DNA of 64,000 nucleotides from Chelatococcus albus (GTDB lineage: Bacteria > Pseudomonadota > Alphaproteobacteria > Rhizobiales > Beijerinckiaceae). Within the stretch, counting starts at the first letter, position 1; every line of letters starts with the position of its first letter. The position numbers and the translations under genes were made by a program. Positions 52,755-61,980 of the stretch are shown piece by piece. The DNA is taken from positions 1 through 64,000 of the forward strand of contig NZ_JASJEV010000012.1 of assembly GCF_030067675.1 (NCBI RefSeq). The letters are read 5' to 3'. Below the pieces are notes generated by a model. The model made no database searches and had not been told where the DNA came from. It worked only from the letters and a program-made list of their open reading frames with translations.

Positions 52755-53396
52755 ATGACCTTCCTGCCCGATCTGTCCGTCTTGCTGACCTATTCACTCG
52801 CCTGCCTCGTGCTGTTCGCGACACCGGGGCCGGACATGAGCCTGTTCCTTGCCAAGACCGTCGCGGGCGGCCGCAAGGCCGGTATCGCCGCCATGCTCGG
52901 CGCCATGGCGGGCTGCTGCATCCACACGCTGCTCGCCGCGCTCGGCCTCTCCGCCCTGCTCGCGGCCTCCGCCACCGCCTTCACCGTGCTCAAGGTGGTG
53001 GGCGCGCTCTATCTGCTCTGGCTGGCGGTGGACGCGGTGCGCCACGGCTCGGCCCTCAACCTGCGGCAGGGAAAGCGCGAGGAGGTCTCCTTCGGCGGGA
53101 CCTTTCTGGTCGGCGTCGGCATCAACCTGACGAACCCGAAGGTCGTTCTGTTCTTCGTGACGTTCCTGCCGCAGTTCGTCGCGACGAGCGATCCGCACGC
53201 CGCGGCCAAGCTCCTGTTCCTCGGCCTCTATTTCGTCGCCTTCTCGATTCCGCTCGGCATCGCCATGATCCTCGCCGCCGACCGGGTGCTCGCGGGCCTC
53301 AAGACGCGTCCACGCCTCCTGCGCGGCATGGACTATGCTTTCGCCGGTCTCTTCGGCACCTTCGCGCTCAAGATCCTCGCGACGCAGGCCCGCTGA
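52755..53396 (+). CDS. LysE family translocator
   Basis: This 213-residue protein has about six transmembrane helices of the LysE/RhtB type. The first helix ends CLVLFATPGPDMSLFLAKTVAGGRKAG, with the PGP motif, and NLTNPKVVLFFVTFLPQFV is the conserved fourth segment. It differs clearly from the other LysE paralogue at 12.8-13.4 kb. Such proteins export amino acids or related compounds. ATG at 52755 is the conserved start. It converges on the LemA-like gene. Confidence 0.88.
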   Translation: MTFLPDLSVLLTYSLACLVLFATPGPDMSLFLAKTVAGGRKAGIAAMLGAMAGCCIHTLLAALGLSALLAASATAFTVLKVVGALYLLWLAVDAVRHGSALNLRQGKREEVSFGGTFLVGVGINLTNPKVVLFFVTFLPQFVATSDPHAAAKLLFLGLYFVAFSIPLGIAMILAADRVLAGLKTRPRLLRGMDYAFAGLFGTFALKILATQAR

Positions 53397-53406
53397 GCGG
53401 GAGCCT

Positions 53407-53988
53407 TCAGTTGGCGGCCACCTTGTCGAACCCCTCGATCATGGGCCGGGCGTCGGGATGGGCGACGGCGGCGATCAAGCGGTCGGGCATCGCCGTCAGC
53501 TCGGAGTTGTAGCGGCGTGCCGCGGCGGCATAGTCGCTGCGTGCCACGACGATGCGGTTCTCGCTCGTCTCGAGCTTCTCGAGCACGCCGCGGATCTGGG
53601 GCTCGCGGCGGCGGTCAGGATAGAGGTTGATAAGATCCATGACGCGGCCGAGCGCCATGGAGAGCGCGTCCTGGGTCTTCTTGAAGGCGGCCAGGCGCGC
53701 CGGGTCGGTCGTGGCGGCGGGATCGGCCTTCAGGTCGCGGATCACGGCGTGCATGCGGGCGAGCTCGGCGACGAGATCGGCCTGAGCGGGATTGAGGGCC
53801 TCGACCACGGCGATGATCGACGGCACCAGCTCGGCTCGCTGGCGGAATTCCGCCTCGACGGTGCTCCACGCCGCATGTGCCTGGTCCGCCCTGCGCGGCA
53901 CGTCGTCGACGCTGACGGCGAGCCAGCCCGCGGCCACGGCGACGGCGGCGGCCGCGGCGAGGACGGACCTGCGGGTGGTAAGTGCCAT
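53407..53988 (-). CDS. Divergent LemA-like protein
   Basis: The 193-residue protein has an N-terminal anchor (SVLAAAAAVAVAAGWLAVSV) without a lipobox and a LemA helical domain. HAAWSTVEAEFRQRAELVPSIIAVVEA matches the WSEVQNQYQRRSDLIPNLVETV helix of the lemA gene nearby, and ENRIVVARSDYAAAARRYNSEL corresponds to ENRIAVARRDYIEAVRIFNTEL. It is a paralogue without an attached TPM gene. An AAGGAG site lies 8 bases upstream of ATG 53988, and just beyond it sits a tandem 15-bp repeat. Confidence 0.8.
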   Translation of the reverse strand: MALTTRRSVLAAAAAVAVAAGWLAVSVDDVPRRADQAHAAWSTVEAEFRQRAELVPSIIAVVEALNPAQADLVAELARMHAVIRDLKADPAATTDPARLAAFKKTQDALSMALGRVMDLINLYPDRRREPQIRGVLEKLETSENRIVVARSDYAAAARRYNSELTAMPDRLIAAVAHPDARPMIEGFDKVAAN

Positions 53989-54001
53989 TCTGCAACTCCT
54001 T

Positions 54002-54031
54002 GTGTCGACAACCCCGGTGTCGACAATCCCG
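54002..54031. repeat. Tandem 15-bp direct repeat upstream of the LemA-like gene
   Basis: GTGTCGACAACCCCG (54002-54016) is followed without a gap by GTGTCGACAATCCCG (54017-54031), differing at one base. Each copy contains the 8-bp palindrome TGTCGACA. The array lies 14-43 bases upstream of the LemA-like start, in its probable leader or promoter. It could be a two-site operator or an unstable simple duplication. Confidence 0.6.
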
Positions 54032-54130
54032 GCGGACCGCTGCGCTCTCCGGCCCGAAGGGCAGGCGCGCCACCTTGGCCTCGCGAGTCGATTCTCGCCA
54101 CGGGACGACCGCAACGGCCGCACCGACCCG

Positions 54131-54634
54131 CTAGGCGGACGGGGTGACCGCTTCCTTACGGTCGGCCCCGGCATTGCGGCCGGCGACGAGCCAATAGACG
54201 AAACCGGCAACCACGCCTGTGAGGAAAAGCACGAGCGTGATGCGCAGCTCGCCCGCGGAGGCGGCGCCCGCGCCGCCTCGCGCCACCCATGGCACGGCGG
54301 CGGTCAGGACGCCAGTCGCCCCGCCGTACCAGACATAGGAGCGCCAGCCGGCGATTTCACCGATGACGGCGACGACGAGCGGCGGCAGCACGACCACGCC
54401 GATCGTCAGGCTCCACAGACCGAGAAGGAGGGCCGCCGCCGCATCGGCGCGTCCGGCCGCGACCTCGTCGAGGAAGGCGAAGAGGCCGGCGAGGCTCACG
54501 CCCGCAACGAGCTCGGCCACGGCCGGCTCGCTCATGCCGCCGATGATGAGGAAGAGAAGGCCGGCGGCGACGGCGAGCCCCAGGCCGAAGGGCACGAGGA
54601 TGAGACGCGCGAGGAAGCGCACCGGACGGTTCAC
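54131..54634 (-). CDS. Unrecognised polytopic membrane protein translated with rlmN
   Basis: The 167-residue protein has about four transmembrane helices ([81 protein letters not shown]). No family could be assigned; similar small membrane proteins downstream of rlmN occur in the order. The start is GTG at 54634, whose bases overlap the rlmN stop (GTGA), so its translation is coupled to rlmN. No charged or catalytic motif is evident. Confidence 0.7.
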   Translation of the reverse strand: MNRPVRFLARLILVPFGLGLAVAAGLLFLIIGGMSEPAVAELVAGVSLAGLFAFLDEVAAGRADAAAALLLGLWSLTIGVVVLPPLVVAVIGEIAGWRSYVWYGGATGVLTAAVPWVARGGAGAASAGELRITLVLFLTGVVAGFVYWLVAGRNAGADRKEAVTPSA

Positions 54635-55953
54635 TCGCCGGCGGCGGCGTAGACGCCTTCCGCCCCGATGCCGCTCTCGAGCATCATGCGGGTGCGGGCG
54701 CGCAGCTTCTCCGTCTCGCTCTTCAGCTGGCCGCAGGCGGCGAGGATGTCACGGCCGCGCGGCGTGCGCACCGGGCTCGCGTAGCCGGCCCTGAAGACGA
54801 TCTCGGAGAAGCGCTCGATGCGGTCCCAGTCCGAGCATTCGTACTGCGTGCCGGGCCAGGGATTGAAGGGGATCAGGTTGATCTTGGCGGGGATGCCCCT
54901 GAGCAGCCGCACGAGGGCGCGCGCGTCCTCGTCCGTGTCGTTCACCCCCTTCAGCATCACATATTCGAAGGTGATACGGCGGGCGTTGGAGGCGCCGGGA
55001 TAGGTGCGGCAGGCCTCGAGCAGCTCGGCGATCGGATATTTCTTGTTGAGCGGCACGAGCACGTTGCGCAGGTCGTCGCGCACGGCATGCAGCGAGATCG
55101 CCAGCATGCAGCCGATCTCCGCCCCGGCGCGGGCGATCATCGGGACGACGCCCGAGGTCGACAGGGTGATGCGCCGGCGGCCGAGGGACAGGCCCTCGCC
55201 GTCGCAGACGACGTCCATCGCCGCCTTGACGTTGTCGAAGTTGTAGAGCGGCTCGCCCATGCCCATGAGGACGATGTTGGTGACGAAGCGGCCGCCGTCC
55301 GTCGGCACGAAGGCGCCTTCCGGCGGGGACTGGCCCGGCCAGTCGCCGAGCCGGTCGCGCGCCACCATGAGCTGCGCCACGATCTCCGCGGCCGTCAGGT
55401 TGCGCACGAGCTTCTGCGTGCCGGTGTGGCAGAAGGAACAGGTCAGCGTGCAGCCCACCTGGCTCGAAATGCACAGCGTGGCGCGGTCGACCTCGGGGAT
55501 GTAGACGCACTCGATCTCGGCGCCCTTGTCGAGGGGGCCGGTGGAGGGCATGCGCAGGAGCCATTTGCGCGTGCCGTCGCGCGAGACCTGCTCGGCCACG
55601 ACCTCGGGCCGCGCGAGCGTGTAGGCCTCGGCGAGGGCGCCGCGAAGGCCCTTGCCGATCGTCGTCATCTCCGAGAAGTCCCGGGCACCACGCAGGTAGA
55701 TCCAGTGCCAGAGCTGGCCGAGGCGCATCTTCAGCTCATGCTCCGGCACGCCGACGGCGGCGAGCGCGGCGCGGATCTCCTCCCGCGTCAGGCCGACGAG
55801 CGAGGGTTTTGCGGGGGAGGCGGCCGGCGTGGCCTGCGCCGCGGCGGCGAGGGCCGCCCCGTCGCTGCGCGCGGCGTCGCTCACCGCGACCGGAACCGCG
55901 TTGGCATTGTGCTTCGCGATGTCGAGCGAAACCGCCGGCATCTCCCATCCCAT
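54631..55953 (-). CDS. rlmN: Dual-specificity 23S rRNA/tRNA methyltransferase RlmN
   Basis: The 440-residue radical SAM enzyme methylates C2 of A2503 in 23S rRNA and A37 in certain tRNAs. The cluster motif is [11 protein letters not shown], and the second mechanistic cysteine lies near the C-terminus in the region [24 protein letters not shown]-like [12 protein letters not shown] and [11 protein letters not shown] are conserved. An N-terminal extension of about 50 Ala-rich residues makes it longer than E. coli RlmN. ATG at 55953 is used; 55941 is an alternative. It overlaps the following membrane-protein gene. Confidence 0.95.
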   Translation of the reverse strand: MGWEMPAVSLDIAKHNANAVPVAVSDAARSDGAALAAAAQATPAASPAKPSLVGLTREEIRAALAAVGVPEHELKMRLGQLWHWIYLRGARDFSEMTTIGKGLRGALAEAYTLARPEVVAEQVSRDGTRKWLLRMPSTGPLDKGAEIECVYIPEVDRATLCISSQVGCTLTCSFCHTGTQKLVRNLTAAEIVAQLMVARDRLGDWPGQSPPEGAFVPTDGGRFVTNIVLMGMGEPLYNFDNVKAAMDVVCDGEGLSLGRRRITLSTSGVVPMIARAGAEIGCMLAISLHAVRDDLRNVLVPLNKKYPIAELLEACRTYPGASNARRITFEYVMLKGVNDTDEDARALVRLLRGIPAKINLIPFNPWPGTQYECSDWDRIERFSEIVFRAGYASPVRTPRGRDILAACGQLKSETEKLRARTRMMLESGIGAEGVYAAAGE

Positions 55954-56209
55954 TCCATGCGCGTCAGAAGAGGAGCGGCCTATAGCACATCATCACCGCG
56001 CAGGCCATGCGCCCGCCACGGGCGCAGCCGGCAAAGCGTCGCACCGCGCTGCGGGGCGCACAAGGCGGGACATCAGGGCGAGCGCAGGGGATCCTGTCGG
56101 CGCCGGGGCCCTGTTCCTCACCGGTCGCCCGCGACCCGCGCCCGGGCTTCAGGGCGAGGAGCCACGAGGACCTTGCCATTCGGATCGGCCGCGCCCGCGT
56201 CACCGCGGG

Positions 56210-56911
56210 TCAGGGGCATTCCTTCTTCACGCGCTCGAGCGCCTGGCTCAGGCCCGACAGCGAATAGACGTCGGTGAGGCTGTTGCCGCGCTTCGAGGTC
56301 GATTTGAGCTGCAGCTTGGCGCCCTTGCTCATGGCGGCGAGCACCTGGGCCTCCTCGGCGGGGTTCTTCACCCAGCCGTTCGAGCCCTTGGTGACCACGG
56401 CGTGCTTGGCCTCGCCGATGAGCACCTCGGCATCGACGCCCTCCTTAGCGGCGAATCCGAGCACGAAGCTCACCTCGTTGCGCACGTTCTCGGCCGGCCG
56501 TGTCGAGACGAAGAGATAGGCCGGATCGCGATTGAGGTTCTTGGGCTGCCGGTCCTTCGGCTGGGTGAGGGCGTAGCAGACCTTCGACTTGCCCTGCTGC
56601 GAGGCGTAGGCGCCCCAGTCGCCGTAGGTCGCGAGCAGCAGCGCCTGATTGCCGCCGGCCGCCGGGGCAGAGGCTGCCGCGCTCGCCGCGGTCGTCTTGC
56701 CTGTGGCGTTCGGCTTGGCCGCCGCCGGCTTGGCTGCGGTCCCAGCGCCGCCTGCCTGCGGCTTGGCGGCACCATTCGCCGCGGGCTTCGCAGGCTGCGC
56801 AGGCCTCACCTGCTGCGCGGCTGCCGGCGCAATGCCGAGGAGCATCGCCGCGGCGAGGACTGGAAGCGTGGGAAGCCCCTGGGCGGGCCGAGCTGAGGTC
56901 CGTCGAATCAT
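56210..56911 (-). CDS. IalB-like invasion-associated locus B family protein
   Basis: This 233-residue secreted protein has a signal peptide (LPVLAAAMLLGIAPAAA). An Ala/Pro/Lys-rich linker of about 50 residues follows, and then the IalB fold: YGDWGAYASQQGKSKVCYAL, AYLFVSTRPAENVRNEVSFVLGF and TYSL-like VYSLSGLSQALERV at the end. The family is named from Bartonella, where IalB is linked to erythrocyte invasion, but homologues occur widely in free-living Hyphomicrobiales. It is an envelope or periplasmic protein without known activity here. The start at 56911 precedes the signal directly. Confidence 0.82.
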   Translation of the reverse strand: MIRRTSARPAQGLPTLPVLAAAMLLGIAPAAAQQVRPAQPAKPAANGAAKPQAGGAGTAAKPAAAKPNATGKTTAASAAASAPAAGGNQALLLATYGDWGAYASQQGKSKVCYALTQPKDRQPKNLNRDPAYLFVSTRPAENVRNEVSFVLGFAAKEGVDAEVLIGEAKHAVVTKGSNGWVKNPAEEAQVLAAMSKGAKLQLKSTSKRGNSLTDVYSLSGLSQALERVKKECP

Positions 56912-57162
56912 GGACGCAATCTTACTGCTCCGAGGCTGCGGGAAAAGCCGGACGCGCGGAACACCCCAGGCGGACCGGGCATGTGCCGACAGGGTTCCGC
57001 CGGCGGCGGGGGACCGGCCGCCGGGACCCGCGGCACTAGGAAGGGCAGGAAGGGGGCGAAATTTCGATCGACGATAGGATCAATGTCGCCAGCCGCCACA
57101 TTGTGCGAACCTCCGGCCCGCGCTCGTCCGGAGCCGCCCTCGCAGTTCGCGGAAGGAAGCCC

Positions 57163-58137
57163 ATGAAAGCCATTCTGTGCAAGGCCTTCGGGCCGCCCGA
57201 AAGCCTGGTGGTCGAGGATCTGCCCGAGCCCGTACCGGGCCCGGGGGAGGTGGTCGTGGCCGTGAGCGCCGCGGCGCTCAACTTCTTCGACACGCTGATC
57301 ATCCAGGGACGCTACCAATACCGGCCGGAGCTGCCCTTCTCCCCCGGAGGCGAACTCGCCGGCACGGTGGCGGTGCTCGGACCGGATGTCACCGACTGGG
57401 CCGTGGGCGAGCGCGTCATGGCCTATGTCGGCTGGGGCGCCGGCCGCGAGCGTGTCGTCGTCAAGGTGCAGGACCTGATCCGCCTGCCCGAGGCGCTCTC
57501 CGACGAGCGCGCGGCGGGGCTCACCGTCACCTACGGCACGTCGCTCCACGCGCTGCAGGACCGCGCGCGGCTCGCACCGGGCGAAACGCTCGCCGTGCTC
57601 GGCGCGGCCGGCGGCGCGGGCCTGTCGGCCGTCGAGCTGGGCCGCCTGATGGGCGCCCGCGTCATCGCCTGCGCTTCGTCGGCCGACAAGCTCGAACTCG
57701 CCCTCGCGCATGGCGCCGACGACACACTCGACTATGGCGCGACCGATCTCAAGGACGGGCTCAGGCGCCTCACCGGCGGGCGCGGCGTCGACGTGATCTA
57801 CGATCCCGTAGGCGGTGCATTGACCGAGGCCGCCCTGCGCGCCATGGCCTGGGAAGGGCGCTTCCTCGTCGTGGGCTTCGCCGGCGGCAACATCCCGAAG
57901 CTTCCGCTCAACCTCGTGCTGCTCAAGGGCTGCGATGTCCTCGGCGTCTTCTGGGGCGCGTTCCGCGAGCGCGAGCCCGCCCACCATCGGGCGAATATGG
58001 CGCGGCTCGTCGCCTGGGCGGCGGAGGGCAAGCTTTCCGCCCACGTCCATGCCGTCTATCCGCTGGAACGGACGGCGGAGGCGCTCGACGTCATCGCGCG
58101 GCGCGAGGCCAGGGGAAAGGTGATCGTAAAGCCCTGA
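57163..58137 (+). CDS. Quinone oxidoreductase-like MDR protein
   Basis: The 324-residue protein is a zinc-free medium-chain reductase of the NADPH:quinone oxidoreductase type. ALNFFDTLIIQGRYQYRP and FSPGGELAGTV are the substrate-domain blocks, and VLGAAGGAGLSAVELGRLMGA is the NADPH-binding motif. GGRGVDVIYDPVGG follows. No structural- or catalytic-zinc cysteines are present. ATG at 57163 has GGAAGGAAG upstream and the typical MKAILCK start. Physiological substrate is not known; members reduce quinones, enones or enoyl-CoA. Confidence 0.87.
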   Translation: MKAILCKAFGPPESLVVEDLPEPVPGPGEVVVAVSAAALNFFDTLIIQGRYQYRPELPFSPGGELAGTVAVLGPDVTDWAVGERVMAYVGWGAGRERVVVKVQDLIRLPEALSDERAAGLTVTYGTSLHALQDRARLAPGETLAVLGAAGGAGLSAVELGRLMGARVIACASSADKLELALAHGADDTLDYGATDLKDGLRRLTGGRGVDVIYDPVGGALTEAALRAMAWEGRFLVVGFAGGNIPKLPLNLVLLKGCDVLGVFWGAFREREPAHHRANMARLVAWAAEGKLSAHVHAVYPLERTAEALDVIARREARGKVIVKP

Positions 58138-58197
58138 ACGCGAACGCTCCCGGCTAAGGGCGGGCCGACCGCCGGGGCAGGCGGCGGCCCCCGCCCG

Positions 58198-58584
58198 TCA
58201 GGCGGGATCCTGAAGCTTCGCCAGCGCCGCGCGCGCCTTCCTGCGGTGCTCGTCGGTGACGGCGCCCGCGACCGCCGCCATGGCGACGCCGAGGACGGCG
58301 ACGTCGTCAGTGAAACCCAGCAGCGGCAGGAAGTCGGCCACCGCGTCCGTCGGCAGGATGAAATAGCCGAGCGCGCCGAGGAGCACGAGCTTCACCTTGC
58401 GCGGTGTCGCCGGATCCTTGACGCAGTAGAAGGCGGCGACAAGGTCCTCGGCGAAGGGCAGATTGCGCGCGATGCGCCTCAGTGCCGCCCAGAAGTGGCG
58501 CGTCACGCTGTCTTCGTCGCGGACGGCGCGGCGGATCGCCGCCATTTCCTCTCGCGTCAAGGGACGTGCCAGCAGGTCGATCAT
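58198..58584 (-). CDS. DUF1232 (YkvA-like) membrane protein
   Basis: This 128-residue protein contains the DUF1232 block LLGALGYFILPTDAVADFLPLLGFTDD, where the PTD-x(n)-DFLP-x(n)-GFTDD pattern is characteristic; it forms a hydrophobic hairpin. The segment before it (FWAALRRIARNLPFAEDLVAAFYCV) is also typical. A strong GGAGGAGAG site precedes the ATG at 58584. It is convergent with the quinone-oxidoreductase-like gene and divergent from an SDR gene. No function is known for the family. Confidence 0.85.
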   Translation of the reverse strand: MIDLLARPLTREEMAAIRRAVRDEDSVTRHFWAALRRIARNLPFAEDLVAAFYCVKDPATPRKVKLVLLGALGYFILPTDAVADFLPLLGFTDDVAVLGVAMAAVAGAVTDEHRRKARAALAKLQDPA

Positions 58585-58749
58585 CCTCTCCTCCTGGACG
58601 CGCGGCGACCTCCGTCCGCACCCCGAGGCCGCAAGATGGTCGGCGGGGCGGGCCTGCACAAGAGCAGGCCGATTTTCGCACCAAAGGACAGTTTGCGCCG
58701 CCGGTCGCGTGCGATACACCGCATCGACCCATCATAGCGGAGGAAACCC

Positions 58750-59535
58750 ATGAAGCTCGACGGTTCGCTCGCGGCACTCGTCACCGGTGGTGCCTCGGGG
58801 CTCGGGGAGGCGACGGCGCGCCTCCTGGCGAGCCACGGTGTCAAGGTGGCGCTCCTCGACATGAACGCCGAGCGGGGCGAGGCGGTGGCCCGCGACATCG
58901 GCGGTCTCTTTGTCAAGACCGACGTGACCGACGAGGCCTCCGTCGACGCGGCGCTTGCCAAGGCGCGCGAGGCGCAGGGCGTGGCGCGCATCCTCGTCAA
59001 CTGTGCCGGCATCGCGCCCGGCAAGCGCACGGTGTCAAAGAAACGCGACACGGGTGAACTCGTGCCGCACGACACTGCGACCTTCGCCAGGACGCTGGCG
59101 GTCAATCTCACCGGCACCTTCACCATGATCGCCAAGGCCGCCGCGGCCATGGCCGGCCTCGAACCGGTGACCGCGGACGGCGGGCGCGGCGTCATCGTCT
59201 GCACCGCCTCGGTGGCGGCGACCGACGGGCAGATCGGCCAGGCGGCCTACGCGGCGTCGAAGGGCGGCATCCTTGGCCTGACGCTGCCGGTGGCGCGCGA
59301 CCTCTCCTCCTTCGGCATCCGCGTCATGACGATCATGCCCGGCATCTTCGAGACGCCGATGTTCGCGTCGGTGCCGGACGAGTATCGGCAGGCGCTCGAA
59401 GCGAGCGTACCGTTCCCTTCCCGCCTCGGCCGGGCGGAGGAATATGCGGCGCTGGTGAAGTCCATCGTCGAGAACGACATGCTCAACGGAACCGCCATCC
59501 GGCTCGACGGCGCCATCCGCCTCTCGCCGAAATAG
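58750..59535 (+). CDS. Short-chain dehydrogenase, 3-hydroxyacyl-CoA dehydrogenase type-2-like
   Basis: The 261-residue SDR has the NAD motif ALVTGGASGLGEATA, NCAGIA, a catalytic Ser in CTASVAATDGQIGQ and the pair YAASKGGIL. VMTIMPGIFETPMFASVPDE and the closing FPSRLGRAEEYAALVKSIVENDMLNG match type-2 3-hydroxyacyl-CoA dehydrogenases (HSD17B10-like), which oxidise 3-hydroxyacyl-CoA, including branched ones. A GGAGGAAA site precedes the ATG at 58750. No other beta-oxidation gene is adjacent. Confidence 0.86.
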   Translation: MKLDGSLAALVTGGASGLGEATARLLASHGVKVALLDMNAERGEAVARDIGGLFVKTDVTDEASVDAALAKAREAQGVARILVNCAGIAPGKRTVSKKRDTGELVPHDTATFARTLAVNLTGTFTMIAKAAAAMAGLEPVTADGGRGVIVCTASVAATDGQIGQAAYAASKGGILGLTLPVARDLSSFGIRVMTIMPGIFETPMFASVPDEYRQALEASVPFPSRLGRAEEYAALVKSIVENDMLNGTAIRLDGAIRLSPK

Positions 59536-59599
59536 GGATCGTCGCGCCTGCCGCGCGCCGCCGTCCCGTCGGAGCGGCGCGCGGCCCGCCTGTCTCCCG

Positions 59600-59890
59600 C
59601 TACTGCCCGGCGATGCGATCCATCGCCCGGGCGAGCTCCACGTCGCGCCGGGTCAACCCGCCAGCATCATGGGTGGTGAGGGTCACGTCCACCGTCTTGT
59701 AGACATTCGCCCACTCGGGATGGTGGTCCATCTTCTCGGCGACGAGCGCGACGCGCGCCATGAAGCCGAAGGCTTCGTTGAAATTCCGGAAGACATATCG
59801 TTTGGCGATGGCGTCGCGCCCCTCGACGGCCGTCCAGCCGGCGAGCCCCGCGAGCGCCGACCGCCGCTCTTCGTCCGTGAGCCTCACCAT
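59600..59890 (-). CDS. phhB: 4a-hydroxytetrahydrobiopterin dehydratase
   Basis: This 96-residue enzyme of the pterin carbinolamine dehydratase family recycles the pterin cofactor of aromatic amino acid hydroxylases. The active-site block is [26 protein letters not shown], with the EKxDHHP histidines and the second-shell W and N. Length is standard. A GAGGAGA site lies upstream. No phenylalanine hydroxylase gene is in the window, so a role in molybdopterin or another pterin pathway is also possible. Confidence 0.92.
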   Translation of the reverse strand: MVRLTDEERRSALAGLAGWTAVEGRDAIAKRYVFRNFNEAFGFMARVALVAEKMDHHPEWANVYKTVDVTLTTHDAGGLTRRDVELARAMDRIAGQ

Positions 59891-59971
59891 GGTGGTCTTC
59901 TCCTCGTTCCTGTCGGCTGCGGCGGTGCTCGCTGATGCTTCCTCTGGGGCTTGCCCCCGTCGCCCGGGCCG

Positions 59972-60505
59972 TCAGCCCAGCGGATAGGCGGCCTCGACCA
60001 CATAGGGCCCGCCACCGACCGAAGCGCGCGACGAGAAGAGCACGAAGCGCGTCGCCGTGAAGCGGATGGCCGGGAAGGCGCCGCGCGTCGCCAGATAGTC
60101 CGCGACGTCGATGGGCGAGGCATCGCGCAGGCGGGCCAGCGTGACGTGCGGCGTATACTTGCGCGTCTCCGGCGGCAGGCCGGCACGACGGACCTTGCGC
60201 TCGTGGTCGGCCTGCAGCTCGATGAGCTCCGTCGACGGCACGGCGCGCGCGAAGACGGCCCGCGGCCGCCCGCCGCCGAAGCTCGCCAGTTCGTCGATGG
60301 TCACCGTGACCGGGTGGCGATGCACCTCGCCCAGGGAGACGTAGATGTCGTGCGCGGTCTTCTCGTCGATGTCGCCGATGAAGCGCAGCGTGATGTGGTA
60401 GTTCTCGGGGTCGATCCAGCGGGCGCCCGGTAAGCCGCCGCGATACATCGACAGCGACATGGCCACCTCGGCAGGCACCTCGAGGCCGGTGAAGAGGCGG
60501 GGCAT
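59972..60505 (-). CDS. thpR: RNA 2',3'-cyclic phosphodiesterase (LigT-like)
   Basis: The 177-residue 2H phosphoesterase has two HxTx motifs, HITLRFIGD (about residues 37-45) and HVTLARL (about residues 120-126). It opens MPRLFTGLEVPAEVA as expected of the bacterial ThpR/LigT group, which hydrolyses 2',3'-cyclic phosphate RNA ends and can ligate 2'-5' in vitro. It precedes phhB on the same strand with 81 bases between. The in vivo RNA target is unknown. Confidence 0.92.
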   Translation of the reverse strand: MPRLFTGLEVPAEVAMSLSMYRGGLPGARWIDPENYHITLRFIGDIDEKTAHDIYVSLGEVHRHPVTVTIDELASFGGGRPRAVFARAVPSTELIELQADHERKVRRAGLPPETRKYTPHVTLARLRDASPIDVADYLATRGAFPAIRFTATRFVLFSSRASVGGGPYVVEAAYPLG

Positions 60506-60866
60506 GGAGGGTCTCCCGCATGTTCAAGGGCCGCGTGGCCGGCCCGCGCCGGCCTCGGGCGGCGACGCGAGCCGATGATCGGGGTGTCCCGCAATGGCGC
60601 GAATCACCCCGCATTCATAGGTTCACCCCGCCGGCCCGCCCTGTCCAGCAGCGAGCCGTGACGGCAGGATGACGCCGCCGGGCCAGATGCTGCCGTTGCG
60701 GCCGGTCGCGGCCGCCCCGTCGACGCGAGCCACCTTCGCCGCGCGGTGCCGCGGTGCGACGGGAACAACGGTCCGCTCAGTGAAAGTGGCCTGTTTTCAA
60801 ATGGTTGGTCGCATCCGCCTTTTCAAGGAAGGCGGAGGCGGCCCGTGGGCGCGGCGGCTGCCGCGC
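60506..60866. other. 361-base intergenic region upstream of thpR
   Basis: This space separates thpR from the aldo/keto reductase, both on the minus strand. It contains a hairpin with an 8-bp stem TCCGCCTT / AAGGCGGA and a 7-nt loop at 60814-60836, close to the reductase stop, which may terminate it although no T-run follows. A modestly AT-richer patch (60780-60805) is next to it. No reading frame with a ribosome-binding site or family match is present. Confidence 0.45.
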
Positions 60867-61910
60867 TCAGGGGCAGGGGTTCGAGTGGAGCTGATGGATG
60901 GCGTTGATGCGCTCCTCGATCTCCGGCGTGATGGCGACGTCGACGGCGCCGATGTCGGTCTTCAGCTGCTCCAGGGAGGTCGCGCCGATGATGTTGGACG
61001 TGACGAAGGGCCGCGAGTTGACGAAGGCGATGGCGAGCGCGGCGGGATCGAGCCCGAGCTCCCGGGCGAGTGCCACGTATTTCTCGATGGCCGTGTCGGC
61101 TCCCGGCTTCTCGTAACGCTGGCCGCGATTGAAGAGGGTGGTGCGGGCGCCGGCCGGCCGGGCGCCATTGAGATATTTGCCGGTGAGATAGCCCTGCGCC
61201 AGCGGCGAGTAGGCAAGGAGGCCGACCTCCTCGCGCATGGTGATCTCGGCGAGCGCCACCTCATAGGTGCGGTTGAGCAGATTGTAGGCGTTCTGCACCG
61301 ACTGCACGCGCGGCAGGCCCCTGGTCTCGGCGTGATGCAGGAAGGTCATGGTGCCCCAGGCACTCTCGTTCGACAGGCCGACGTGACGGATCTTGCCGGC
61401 CTGCACGAGGTCCTGCAGCACGGCGAGGATCTCTTCGATCGGGTTTTCCGGGCCCTTCTCCCACTTGAAGACCGTGGGATTCGAGCCCCAGGGCATGGCG
61501 CGGTCGGGCCAGTGGAGCTGGTAGAGGTCGATGTAGTCCGTCTGCAGGCGCTTCAGGCTCTTGTTCACCGCCTCCTCGATGTTGGCGCGGTTGAGCTCGG
61601 CGCCCGAGCCGTTGTCGCGGAACCAGTGCATGTCGGTGCGGCCGACGACCTTGGTGGCGAGGATGACCTTGTCGCGGTTCTTGCGCGCCTTGAACCAGTT
61701 GCCGATGATCCGCTCGGTCGAGCCCGTCGTCTCGGCCATCGGCGGGATCGAATAGAGTTCGGCCGTGTCGAAGAAATTGACGCCGTGGTCGAGGGCGTAG
61801 TCCATCTGTGCGTGGCCCTCGGCCTCGGTGTTCTGCTGCCCCCATGTCATGGTGCCGAGGCAGATCAGGCTGACATCGAGGCCGGTGCGGCCGAGCTTGC
61901 GATATTGCAT
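60867..61910 (-). CDS. Tas-type aldo/keto reductase
   Basis: The 347-residue TIM-barrel oxidoreductase resembles E. coli Tas along its length, opening MQYRKLGRTGLDVS with GLGTMTWG-like CLGTMTWGQQNTEAEGHAQ. The catalytic tetrad includes the Asp and Tyr of FFDTAELYSIPP, Lys in ILATKVVG and His in YQLHWPDR. NADPH-binding segments occur near the C-terminus (NSRPFVTSNIIGATS). An AAGGAG site is 8 bases upstream of the ATG at 61910. The natural carbonyl substrate is unknown. Confidence 0.9.
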   Translation of the reverse strand: MQYRKLGRTGLDVSLICLGTMTWGQQNTEAEGHAQMDYALDHGVNFFDTAELYSIPPMAETTGSTERIIGNWFKARKNRDKVILATKVVGRTDMHWFRDNGSGAELNRANIEEAVNKSLKRLQTDYIDLYQLHWPDRAMPWGSNPTVFKWEKGPENPIEEILAVLQDLVQAGKIRHVGLSNESAWGTMTFLHHAETRGLPRVQSVQNAYNLLNRTYEVALAEITMREEVGLLAYSPLAQGYLTGKYLNGARPAGARTTLFNRGQRYEKPGADTAIEKYVALARELGLDPAALAIAFVNSRPFVTSNIIGATSLEQLKTDIGAVDVAITPEIEERINAIHQLHSNPCP

Positions 61911-61980
61911 GGCGACACTCCTTGGCACGCACGGCGGCGCGCCGCGCGCTCGATCGGCGAAGGGCTTGCGGCGAAAGCCG

